DNA from: Blautia sp.
GTDB lineage: Bacteria > Bacillota > Clostridia > Lachnospirales > Lachnospiraceae
Length of the DNA stretch: 64,000 bases
Direction: 5' to 3'
Assembly (NCBI GenBank): GCA_023667395.1
Contig: JAMPAC010000001.1
Coordinates: 268,680-332,679 of the forward strand
This document shows, piece by piece, positions 33,766 to 41,497 of this stretch. The notes under the pieces were generated by a model. It saw only the letters and a list, made by a program, of their open reading frames with translations. It searched no databases and had not been told where the DNA came from. Position 1 is the stretch's first letter. Every line of letters starts with the position of its first letter. A program made the translations under genes and the position numbers.

Positions 33766-34800
33766 CTAATACCCCTCATTCACCACCCTCCAGCCATCCT
33801 CCTCCAACCGCAGGCTGATGGTGCGATCCGGTTCCTGCACTACGCCTCCCTTGCTTACATTTACGATGAAATTACAGTCGTTGGCCGTCTCCTCCCCATA
33901 GGGCAGCCTACCTTCAAAATATTCTATCCTGTTTACGGAAAAGACTGTACCCTCATACCAGGCCAGGGCGGCCTGCTTCGCCTCCTCGATCTGTTCCTCC
34001 GTCAGGGTGGTTCCCGGCCACTCCGCCTGCATCTTCTCCATATCGAAACCCGGATTTAAAGGAGTGCTTTCCTGATAGGGAATATCCTTTAATGCCACAC
34101 TGTCCGGACGCTGTATGAAAGTATCACCATCCCCGATCCTGTAATCCCCCAGAACCGCCAGGAATGTCCCGTCCTCCTGCAGGGATATGGCGATCGCCTT
34201 TGTGACCGTTTCCCCATTTCCAAAGGTAATCTCCATAACAATCAGATCCTCCCGCAGTTCCCCGGGCAGGGCTGCAATATGGCTGTCCTCATGGTCTTTC
34301 AGCTCCCGGATGGCGGCATCAGGAATCCATTCAATAGTCAGATAGTAATACTCGCTCTCATCCTCTCCATAAGCCACCGTAAAATTCTGGGCATCGCCAT
34401 ATTCGTCCCGCTTCTCCGTCCAGTCCGTGAAATGGAGTTTCTGATTCTTACAGGAAAAACGGACTGTAGCGATATCCTCTCCGGTCAGATAAAACGTCAG
34501 CGGCTGCCCCGACATGACCCCGTTACCATTGATGTAGCCAGTGTTGAGCACTGCCCCGGCTGCTGTGATCTCTTCATCGGTTTCATAGGCGTAAACGGTT
34601 ATCATATCATTGCGGAAAGGGTGTAATATAAACATACTGGATACAAGCGCCGCCAATACAAGTACCGCCGCTGCCATGTTCCTTATAAAAACTTTTCCAA
34701 ACCATCCTGTGCGCTTTCCCGCACCAGGATCGTCCGCCGCTTCCTGGATATAGCGGTCACTGATATCGCTGAGCCCCTGTGATATTGTTCCACGCTTCAT
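33766..34800 (-). CDS. Single-pass membrane protein, probable anti-sigma factor
   Basis: A 344-residue protein: cytoplasmic head with SDISDRYIQEAADD, membrane helix (NMAAAVLVLAALVSSMFILH) and a large extracellular part that includes an unknown beta-rich domain (~70-230) and a C-terminal segment of ~100 residues (LTEEQIEEAKQAALAWYEGT onward) resembling a small alpha/beta cystatin-like fold. The head shares its D-R-x-I-Q-E core with the membrane protein at 29.6-30.5 kb. It lies 20 bases downstream of an ECF sigma gene. Anti-sigma role inferred from context, not from a named domain. Confidence 0.7.
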   Translation of the reverse strand: MKRGTISQGLSDISDRYIQEAADDPGAGKRTGWFGKVFIRNMAAAVLVLAALVSSMFILHPFRNDMITVYAYETDEEITAAGAVLNTGYINGNGVMSGQPLTFYLTGEDIATVRFSCKNQKLHFTDWTEKRDEYGDAQNFTVAYGEDESEYYYLTIEWIPDAAIRELKDHEDSHIAALPGELREDLIVMEITFGNGETVTKAIAISLQEDGTFLAVLGDYRIGDGDTFIQRPDSVALKDIPYQESTPLNPGFDMEKMQAEWPGTTLTEEQIEEAKQAALAWYEGTVFSVNRIEYFEGRLPYGEETANDCNFIVNVSKGGVVQEPDRTISLRLEEDGWRVVNEGY

Positions 34801-34820
34801 ATTGACGCCTCCACCCGCAT

Positions 34821-35378
34821 TTATACTTCATAACCTTCACTTTTTAAAAATTTCCTCAACCGTCCCCGGATGCGGGAAAGGCGCACAGACACGTTATTGC
34901 TGCTCATATGGAACCTCTCCGCAATCTCCGACACGGAATCGGAGTACCAATAACGCCGCACAAACATCACCCTGCTCTTCCGGTCAAGCGTTTCCAGGAA
35001 CCGATTCAGCAGCCCTGACAGTTCTTTCGCGGTTATCTCCCCCTCCACCGTCGCAGAGGAAGCCAGACATTCCTCCAGTTCATCCAACGCCACGTCATAA
35101 AAACTGTTCCGTTTTACCGCCGTATTGGAATGATATTTCATAATGGAAAGGTTGCGGACAATCTTACAGACATAGGTCAGCAGCGGGTCGGGACGCTGGG
35201 GCGGTATGGTGTTCCACGTCGCCAGATAAGTGTCATTGACGCATTCTTCCGCGTCAAGGCGGCTGTTCAGGATATTCCCGGCGACTCTGCGGCACACGGC
35301 GCCGTATTTCCGGGATAACTCTGCAATCGCCTGCTCCGAGCGCGCATAAAACAGATCGATGATCTCGCTGTCCTCCAA
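34821..35378 (-). CDS. ECF-type RNA polymerase sigma factor
   Basis: A 185-residue sigma-70 protein: region 2 (CRRVAGNILNSRLDAEECVN, DTYLATWNTIPPQRPD), region 4 (DRKSRVMFVRRYWYSDSVSE, then IAERFHMSSNNVSVRLSRIR). Start is TTG 35378, with GGTGG five bases before; no nearby ATG preserves region 1-2. It is a close paralogue of the sigma at 30.5-31.1 kb in length, start and domain spacing. The membrane partner follows after 20 bases. Region 2 and 4 are complete, so it should be functional. Confidence 0.92.
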   Translation of the reverse strand: MEDSEIIDLFYARSEQAIAELSRKYGAVCRRVAGNILNSRLDAEECVNDTYLATWNTIPPQRPDPLLTYVCKIVRNLSIMKYHSNTAVKRNSFYDVALDELEECLASSATVEGEITAKELSGLLNRFLETLDRKSRVMFVRRYWYSDSVSEIAERFHMSSNNVSVRLSRIRGRLRKFLKSEGYEV

Positions 35379-35483
35379 TTATACCACCGCCTTTCCTGTC
35401 CTGTATATGTACTATGAATTTATCCCTTTATATTACACCGCTTGGAAAAAATATTTACAAGCAGCAGACCCACGGCTGTATCT

Positions 35484-37787
35484 TTACATGTTCTCATTCA
35501 CATAAAGCTGGACACGGTTCTGTATAATACCCGCCACGTCATCTATCCCTTTCTGCCCGCTGTAATAGGCCGGCGCTTCCTCGTTGATGATCTGAATGAT
35601 CTCATCGCCATCCACAGAAAAGAAAGGCGTTGCATCCGGAACCAATTTAAGCGCCACATTGACATCATCCCATGTAAATCTATCTCCAGCCATGGCAGCT
35701 TCTACCCTCTCATCCAATGTCTTTTTCAATGTAGGATAGGTAAGCCAGAGTTCTGCATAAAGTTTGCTTTTCTCCTGTGTCAAAGAATCCTCAATAAAGT
35801 CCCATGCACTCTCCTTATGCTCAGATACGGCCGCAATCGCATATGCATCGCTGCTGATCAGAAGATGGCCTCCCCTGCCGTCCGCAGTCGGGAAACCTAC
35901 ACAGGCAGCATCCCCTCCAAACATTTTCAAATAATCCCATAACATGTACGGAGTTGCCTCCTCTATTGCAAACAGTACTTCCCCTTTGCTCATTTTAACA
36001 GACAGGGATTCCTCCTGCCCGCTTCCTGCAAAAACTGCCCTGGAATCCGGAAATTGGCTCACATACTCAAGCAACGCCTTGAAATCTTCCGAATCAAACC
36101 GACAGATGCCGGTGTCCCAGTCGATAAAAGCATTCTCATTGAACATCATGAGATACTGCATCATCTCTTCCTTTGTCACCCCGTCAAAGGCTTTCGTCCC
36201 CGGATAGCGGTTCGCGATCGAATACAGTTCCTCCAATGTCAGCCCCGCTTTATTGTCCAGTAGCGCACCGTTTCCCACCACGGTCTGAAGCATGAATTCC
36301 GCCGGAATGCCCGCCAGGATATCGCCGCAGGTATATACATCCAGTATCCCGTCCACGAAATCCGAACGGTCAAACATCTCTGACCGATCCACATAGGGAG
36401 CCAGATCCTCAAGGAGGTTCTGAGCGGCCAGCTTCTGAACATCGACGCCAGACAGATCGATCAGATCCATGGGTTCCTTTGCGAGTATGGCATTGTATAG
36501 ATCCGTCAGGGAGTCATAGCTTTTCACGGTAAGATGATATTGACTGTTTCCCCGGTTGAATTTTACCGCCATTGCTGCCAGGCTGCTGCCCCCATCCACG
36601 GTGACAAGCGCCAGTTCTTCCCGCTTGGGCGCCTGTTCCGCCTTTGTCCTTTCCAGCGCCACGATCACCCTGTCATCATTCATCCAGTCTTCCACTGTGG
36701 CACACAGTCTGCCATCCGCCAGCAGATACAGGTTTGTGACACAATATCCGTTGATGTCGCTGTCCATCCAGGCAAACAGTTCTTCTCCGGCCGACCCTGG
36801 ATTGCTTTTTGTTGCATCAAAACAATAGCCATAGACAGCCCTGTCATCATACAGCAGGAGATCATACCGACCGTCCAAATCATCTCCCCCTGCACCGGAA
36901 ACCCCGCTCTGGCCGGCGAAATTATTACCTCGTCGTATTCCCCCGCAAAGTCCCTTGATATCCGGAAGATTCCCTGCTGCTTCCAACAGGCGGGCATCCT
37001 CGAAATCAATCTCCAGCAGGGAACAGTGAACACCATCCGCCTCTCCCGCAGCGTTCATGCTTCCCTGGCTGATGCAGACATAAAACGTACCGTCAGCGCC
37101 ATCGCAAGTTCCCACTATCCGGGCAGGAACAGGATCTTCCTGGGAATAATAACTGACGGAGCCATGATAATCCCCCTCCCCGGCATACAACAGTATCTCG
37201 CCGTTATCGAGGCAGAGGCAGACCCTCCCCTGTTCATCCACGGTCAGTCCGCAGAGAGACACATCCCTCCCCGCTTCCTCTGTGATATCTTTGGAAAACA
37301 GGCAGTTTCCCTCCAGGTCAAACCTGCACAAGAACCGTTGCATGGAACCGGAATCCGCAGGATAGACATTTGCAGTCATATACAACCCCTGATCCTGTGT
37401 AAAAAACCGGTAGCCCACATCCCAGTCATTCCCTCCTTCCGGCCAGTTAATGGGGATACTCTCAAGTTCCCGATGGGACAGGGAATACTGACAGATGCTT
37501 TTTATGCTGCATCCGGTATCGTCTCCCAATGACACATAGCAGAAAGCATCGCCCACCGGCTGCATCCGTTCATAGTCCGCACGTTCATCCCCCACCGTGA
37601 TCACTTCCGGCACATAGACCCACTCCCGCTCCTGTATGATATGGGAACCAGATCTTTCACTGGATATGGACTCACTGTCAGACATAGCGCCGGCATTGGA
37701 TGTTCTGTCCCCACCACATGCTGTCAAAAACAGGGATACGCACAACATCGTACAACATACAAATTTAACTTTTCCGGATTTTTTCAT
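35484..37787 (-). CDS. Lipoprotein with extracellular solute-binding domain and propeller-like N-terminal half
   Basis: A 767-residue lipoprotein: signal peptide with lipobox LTACGG. The N-terminal ~370 residues contain repeated short strand motifs with residues such as CRFDLEGNCLFSKD and VDEQGRVCLCLDNG, like a beta-propeller. The C-terminal ~390 residues match family 1 extracellular solute-binding proteins (LAAMAVKFNRGNSQYHLTVK, YDSLTDLYNAILAK, AWDFIEDSLTQEKS). Such a domain normally delivers sugars to an ABC importer, yet no permease gene is adjacent. It may instead act as a sensor. Its expression unit stands alone downstream of an ECF operon. Confidence 0.85.
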   Translation of the reverse strand: MKKSGKVKFVCCTMLCVSLFLTACGGDRTSNAGAMSDSESISSERSGSHIIQEREWVYVPEVITVGDERADYERMQPVGDAFCYVSLGDDTGCSIKSICQYSLSHRELESIPINWPEGGNDWDVGYRFFTQDQGLYMTANVYPADSGSMQRFLCRFDLEGNCLFSKDITEEAGRDVSLCGLTVDEQGRVCLCLDNGEILLYAGEGDYHGSVSYYSQEDPVPARIVGTCDGADGTFYVCISQGSMNAAGEADGVHCSLLEIDFEDARLLEAAGNLPDIKGLCGGIRRGNNFAGQSGVSGAGGDDLDGRYDLLLYDDRAVYGYCFDATKSNPGSAGEELFAWMDSDINGYCVTNLYLLADGRLCATVEDWMNDDRVIVALERTKAEQAPKREELALVTVDGGSSLAAMAVKFNRGNSQYHLTVKSYDSLTDLYNAILAKEPMDLIDLSGVDVQKLAAQNLLEDLAPYVDRSEMFDRSDFVDGILDVYTCGDILAGIPAEFMLQTVVGNGALLDNKAGLTLEELYSIANRYPGTKAFDGVTKEEMMQYLMMFNENAFIDWDTGICRFDSEDFKALLEYVSQFPDSRAVFAGSGQEESLSVKMSKGEVLFAIEEATPYMLWDYLKMFGGDAACVGFPTADGRGGHLLISSDAYAIAAVSEHKESAWDFIEDSLTQEKSKLYAELWLTYPTLKKTLDERVEAAMAGDRFTWDDVNVALKLVPDATPFFSVDGDEIIQIINEEAPAYYSGQKGIDDVAGIIQNRVQLYVNENM

Positions 37788-37913
37788 TTAAAATACGCTC
37801 CTCCTTGTTTGTACTTGAATCAAACGCAGCATTTTGGCACTCTTCACTGCATTTTATATGACATCGCATATTCTATTCAGGGGAGGTATCATTTTTGTAT
37901 CAGGGAAAAGAAA

Positions 37914-37947
37914 AAGAACCCACCACAGCCTTACGGCTGATAAAGTG
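37914..37947 (-). repeat. Copy A of a 34-base repeat with terminator-like hairpin
   Basis: Differs at two of 34 positions from 38618-38651. On the minus strand AGCC/GGCT pairing is followed by GGTGGGTTCTTTTTCTTT, so it can act as terminator for the toxin remnant transcript. Confidence 0.8.
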
Positions 37948-38008
37948 AAAGTTCCCGTTCCATCCTTACGATATACTCTGTTGTTCCTCTTTCCAAAACC
38001 ATTCTGTT

Positions 38009-38179
38009 TTACTTGTCATTATAGTGCCCCTTGCACTGGGTTACAATGATATTTTCATCGCTGACCATATAGACAAGCCTGTCTTTTTCATTGATTCTTC
38101 TGCTCCATTCCCCGTCAGGGCTGTCTTTAAGCGGTTCAGGTTTTCCCTCACCGGTAAAAGGTTCACGCTGGATGGATTT
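38009..38179 (-). pseudogene. YoeB/Txe-type toxin, 5'-truncated remnant
   Basis: The last 56 residues of a YoeB-family mRNA interferase are readable (IQREPFTGEGKPEPLKDSPD, then WSRRINEKDRLVYMV and TQCKGHYNDK, stop at 38009). The N-terminal ~30 residues are missing; upstream, the same frame only reads through the antitoxin gene in the wrong frame, with no start. The segment overlaps the end of the antitoxin gene by 17 bases. A deletion joining the antitoxin's 3' end to the middle of the toxin explains this. The remaining part holds the catalytic C-terminal His-Tyr but is not expected to be produced. Confidence 0.8.
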
Positions 38180-38444
38180 GTTCCATAGCCTCCAGTTCTT
38201 CCATTGTCTTTATGATTACCTGCCCGTCCTTAACCTGTTTATTTGCTTTCCTTAACTGTTCCATGTTGGAATCTGAGTAAAAAGGATCCAAAGGGGCTGT
38301 CACCTCAAAGGGAATCCGACGGTCACGCAGGGCTTTCTTTGCGTAGATCATGAAAAAAGTGGTAAGATTCATCCCCATTTCATCACACATTTCATCCAGC
38401 TGCTTTTTCATTTCATCATCAAATCGAAGGCTTACAGTAGTCAT
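38163..38444 (-). CDS. RelB/DinJ-type antitoxin
   Basis: A 93-residue antitoxin: ribbon-helix-helix N-terminus (TTVSLRFDDEMKKQLDEMCD) and MGMNLTTFFMIYAKKALRDR, then RRIPFEVTAPLDPFYSDSNM typical of DinJ/RelB proteins. AGGAAGTGACGCC precedes the ATG. It has its own promoter and a perfect palindrome just upstream, as expected for autorepression. Its toxin partner downstream is a truncated fragment, so it is an orphan antitoxin, possibly still regulatory or protecting against related toxins elsewhere. Confidence 0.9.
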   Translation of the reverse strand: MTTVSLRFDDEMKKQLDEMCDEMGMNLTTFFMIYAKKALRDRRIPFEVTAPLDPFYSDSNMEQLRKANKQVKDGQVIIKTMEELEAMEQIHPA

Positions 38445-38470
38445 GGCGTCACTTCCTTTCTGTCTCCATC

Positions 38471-38531
38471 ATAGTATGATTCAAAGCAAAATGCAACAAT
38501 AATCATTCAATTTCATTCAGATTGAATGATT
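38471..38531 (-). promoter_or_regulatory. Antitoxin promoter with upstream operator palindrome
   Basis: TTGTTG (38499-38494), 17-base spacer, TACTAT (38476-38471). Directly upstream, AATCATTCAAT / ATTGAATGATT (38501-38531) is a perfect 11-base inverted repeat around nine bases, a fitting site for the ribbon-helix-helix antitoxin. Confidence 0.6.
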
Positions 38532-38617
38532 TCTTACTATTATATGAAGAAGAAGGGATATTATGCAGCTTTTGGTTTTCTTCTGCCAATGCGATTATGG
38601 GGGTATTGAGTAAAGAA

Positions 38618-38651
38618 AAGAACCCACCACAGCTTTCCGGCTGATAAAGTG
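38618..38651 (-). repeat. Copy B of the 34-base repeat; terminator of the tRNA pair
   Basis: Near-identical to 37914-37947. On the minus strand it lies 16 bases after tRNA-Leu, with CAGCC-type stem and GGTGGGTTCTTTTCTTT following, so it probably ends the tRNA transcript. Confidence 0.8.
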
Positions 38652-38666
38652 GATTCTTAAGATAAC

Positions 38667-38750
38667 TGCTGGTGGCCGGACTTGAACCGGCACGAGGTTG
38701 CCCCCGAGGGATTTTAAGTCCCTTGCGTCTGCCTATTCCGCCACACCAGC
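38667..38750 (-). tRNA. tRNA-Leu (anticodon TAA)
   Basis: Acceptor arms GCTGGTG / CACCAGC, anticodon stem AGGGA / TCCCT with loop CTTAAAA (anticodon TAA), long variable arm of class II, T-arm GCCGGTTCAAGTCCGGC. CCA is not encoded, which fits the CCA-adding enzyme gene at 57.7 kb. Confidence 0.95.
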
Positions 38751-38823
38751 CGACGCAATATGAAGTCCGCACCGCGAACCCTCTATACATACCCAAACCC
38801 CATCGATCCGTCATGGTATGCAA

Positions 38824-38905
38824 TGGATGGAGGTGGATTCGAACCACCGAAGCAATTTGCAGCAGATTTACAGTCTGTCCCCTTTGGCCACTCGGGAATC
38901 CATCC
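38824..38905 (-). tRNA. tRNA-Tyr (anticodon GTA)
   Basis: Acceptor arms GGATGGA / TCCATCC, anticodon loop CTGTAAA (anticodon GTA), variable arm of class II and T-arm GGTGGTTCGAATCCACC. It lies 73 bases upstream of tRNA-Leu on the same strand; CCA not encoded. Confidence 0.95.
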
Positions 38906-38997
38906 ATGTAAGAGTACTGTCTTAAACGTACCCTGACAATGTGAAATTGTAGCATAGTTTCACACAAATTGCAAGACCGTTTTACAGAAAGTTACCA

Positions 38998-40509
38998 TCA
39001 GAAAGTTATCGGCGCCACATCCGCCGTCAGCGGCTCCATCTCATAATCAGGAAACTCGTCGATCAGCCGGTTCAGGCAGAGTCTGGTATTGTAGACGATA
39101 TCATGGGCCAGCATCACGATCCTTTTTCTCCCCAATGTGCTCTCTCTTGCATTCTGCAGCAGCTGTTCGGGGGTGGAACTGCTCACCGCATCCTCCAGGC
39201 TGGCGTTCCAGTCAAAGTAGATAAATCCTCGCTCCGTCATCGCCTCAATGATCTCCTCATAAACATCCTGATTGTAAGCATTGATGCTGCCGCCGGGGAA
39301 ACGGAACAGTTCCACTTCCACCCCCGTGGTCTCGTAAACCGCGTCATAGGCTTCCTGGAAATCCGCCAGATATGCCTCCACACTCTCATAAACCTTGTCG
39401 TAATCATGGCTGTTGCAGTGGATCCCTATGGTATGTCCCTCATCCACAATCCGGCGCGCCACTTCAGGGTGTTTGCGGACATTCTCCCCTACCACGAAAA
39501 ACGTCGCCTTGATTCCCCTCTCCTGCAGGATATCCAGCACCGCCGATGTGTTTTCCTCGGAAGGCCCGTCGTCGAAAGTCAGGTACATGGTCTTGGGGTG
39601 GAAATAGAAATCTATATTCCGGGCGATCCCCGCCGTCAGCTGCTCCTGATACTCCTTGCTGCTGATGGCGTTGCGCTCCGCCATATTGGACAGGAAAGAA
39701 GTCTCTATCAGGCAGGAGGGCATGGTGGTCTCGCGAATCACATAGAGATCCTGGCTCTGCTGTAAACCCCTGTCCTTTGCCCCTGTGCCGCTTACCGCGC
39801 CCATCTGGACCAGCTGCGCCAGCCGTCTGCTGTCATCGCAGCAGTCACAGTACCAGTTTGCGCCCTCCTCCTTTTCCGGGCAGCCGCTGAACCATGTCTC
39901 GATGCCGTTTATGGAACTTTCTTTCTCATCGCAGGCGTTCTGGTGTATGCTGATGTAAAGGCTGCCTCCTGCGGCTTCCGCCATTTTGACCCTCTCCTCC
40001 AGCGTCAGGGCAGTATCGTCGTCCTCCCTGGTTAGAACCGTCCCATATCCCATCTCTTCCAGCTTCCCCGCCAGTTTCAGGGCGATCTGCAGGTTCACGG
40101 TCTTCTCCGACACGCCTCCCCTGCAGCAGCCGTCGTCATCACCGCCGTGGCCGGGATCGATGACAATCACGGGTATGGAAGATTCCTCCTCCGTCACCAC
40201 GATATCGTTTGCCGAGACAGTGGGCGGCTCCGCCTGTGGCGTACCCACGGAAAAGCTTTCCTCCCCCAGCACTGTCATACTTTCCTCAGGAGCAAAGAGA
40301 CTGTCCCTGAACAGGCAGAGCGTCGCCAGCACGATTGCCAACAATGTCATGAAGATGACAAAGAAAACCAGACACTGTCGGAGCAGACTGCCCGCACCGC
40401 TGTTTACGCCTCCTGCGTTCCTCTCCCGCATCCTTCTGTCAAAGGTTTCCGTCCTGACCAGCCTTACTTCCCCGCCATATCCCTGTTTCCTGCCCATTTG
40501 TCCTTTCAT
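38998..40509 (-). CDS. Membrane-anchored N-acetylmuramoyl-L-alanine amidase fused to polysaccharide deacetylase
   Basis: A 503-residue bifunctional cell-wall protein. A signal-anchor helix (LVFFVIFMTLLAIVLATLCL) is followed by an amidase_3 domain (~130-310) with its zinc and catalytic residues visible: IDPGHGGDD, VSEKTVNLQ, SIHQNA and CLIETSFLSN. The C-terminal NodB-like deacetylase (~320-500) has YLTFDDGPS, IGIHCNSHDY (H-x3-H metal site), RFPGGS and MLAHDIVYN. The two activities would cut stem peptides from muramic acid and remove acetyl groups from the glycan. ATG 40509 has AGAGGA about seven bases upstream; an ATG at 40545 does not. Confidence 0.9.
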   Translation of the reverse strand: MKGQMGRKQGYGGEVRLVRTETFDRRMRERNAGGVNSGAGSLLRQCLVFFVIFMTLLAIVLATLCLFRDSLFAPEESMTVLGEESFSVGTPQAEPPTVSANDIVVTEEESSIPVIVIDPGHGGDDDGCCRGGVSEKTVNLQIALKLAGKLEEMGYGTVLTREDDDTALTLEERVKMAEAAGGSLYISIHQNACDEKESSINGIETWFSGCPEKEEGANWYCDCCDDSRRLAQLVQMGAVSGTGAKDRGLQQSQDLYVIRETTMPSCLIETSFLSNMAERNAISSKEYQEQLTAGIARNIDFYFHPKTMYLTFDDGPSEENTSAVLDILQERGIKATFFVVGENVRKHPEVARRIVDEGHTIGIHCNSHDYDKVYESVEAYLADFQEAYDAVYETTGVEVELFRFPGGSINAYNQDVYEEIIEAMTERGFIYFDWNASLEDAVSSSTPEQLLQNARESTLGRKRIVMLAHDIVYNTRLCLNRLIDEFPDYEMEPLTADVAPITF

Positions 40510-40563
40510 GTTATCGTCCTCTTTTCTGCGGGTATCATACACCACAAAATCCAGGCACTGCGT

Positions 40564-40606
40564 AAAAAAACTTCCCCGCCGCCGTTAATAACAGCATACG
40601 GGGAAG
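40564..40606 (-). terminator. Terminator after the two-component operon
   Basis: On the minus strand CTTCCCCG / CGGGGAAG with a 20-base loop and seven T residues (40570-40564), between the operon ending at 40667 and the amidase gene. Confidence 0.9.
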
Positions 40607-40666
40607 CCCCATCAAACTTTCATATTTTTCGCATACAAGTTTCATCCTTTTTCCATACTTTTTGCA

Positions 40667-41497
40667 TCACCGCGAAATCTTTAAAAATAACTCGTTGATC
40701 CCTTCATAAAATCCCACCGTGACGATGGTGTTTCCCTCCTCCATCCCGGGAAAACTGTACTTTTTAAAATAGGGCGTGGACTCGGACAGCGGGTTGGTGG
40801 CGGCATATTCCTCAGGCTCGCCCAACTCCATGTATTCGCCCCAGATGCGGATGATCTCATCCGGGTCGATGTCTTTCCATTCCAGCTCTGTCCTGACATA
40901 GAATTCGTAAATCTTGCCCGTGTCAGCGTCCACATACGCGTCCAGCAGACGGTTTTCCTTGCTGGCATTCTGTTTCTGGGAGGCAAAACTGATCTTCCAG
41001 ACCAGCACGTTATTCCTGGGCTCCGGCACGTCGATGGCGGAATACATGACCGCGCTGTAGGATTGGGCGGACAGGGACTGAATCGCCTTGGGCAGTATTT
41101 CCAGATCTTTCAATTCCTGTATCGCCTGGTCGCAAAGCTGCAAGCCCACCGCCTCGTCGATCTCCTGCCCGGCGGAGTCCTTGCGGTTCACCACAAGGGC
41201 GTAGGTTCCCGTAAGCCCCTGGTAATCCAGGTTGACGGAATCCAGGCTGGTCATGGCATTCTGGTCGCTTTCCGGCAATATCTGGTTATTCAGGCACTTG
41301 GACAGGACGTAAACTCTCTCATTATTGCTCATGGAGTATCGGTATCCCTCCATGCCGCTCTCCGCCTCCCTGACATGGATCTGGTTCAGCACATTTCCGT
41401 CGCGGTAGTTGGCCATCGCTTCCGGTCCCCATACCGCCACCGCCACAATGATCGCTGCCAGGGGAAGCAGCAGTATATGGATCTTCTTAATCTTCAT
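40667..41497 (-). CDS. Exported or anchored protein of unknown function, last gene of two-component operon
   Basis: A 276-residue protein with an N-terminal hydrophobic helix (IHILLLPLAAIIVAVAVWGP) and a ~250-residue extracellular part. The segment RLLDAYVDADTGKIYEFYVR resembles PepSY/YpmB-type domains, where an Asp-Thr-Gly turn closes a beta-hairpin. It overlaps the histidine kinase gene by 11 bases. Such proteins are often extracytoplasmic helpers of sensor kinases, but no specific family is firm here. Confidence 0.65.
   Translation of the reverse strand: MKIKKIHILLLPLAAIIVAVAVWGPEAMANYRDGNVLNQIHVREAESGMEGYRYSMSNNERVYVLSKCLNNQILPESDQNAMTSLDSVNLDYQGLTGTYALVVNRKDSAGQEIDEAVGLQLCDQAIQELKDLEILPKAIQSLSAQSYSAVMYSAIDVPEPRNNVLVWKISFASQKQNASKENRLLDAYVDADTGKIYEFYVRTELEWKDIDPDEIIRIWGEYMELGEPEEYAATNPLSESTPYFKKYSFPGMEEGNTIVTVGFYEGINELFLKISR

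Noticed and set aside
38503-38967. Minus-strand frame of 154 codons across the tRNA pair
   Set aside because: It reads through tRNA-Tyr and tRNA-Leu and has no ribosome binding site; the RNA genes explain the conservation.
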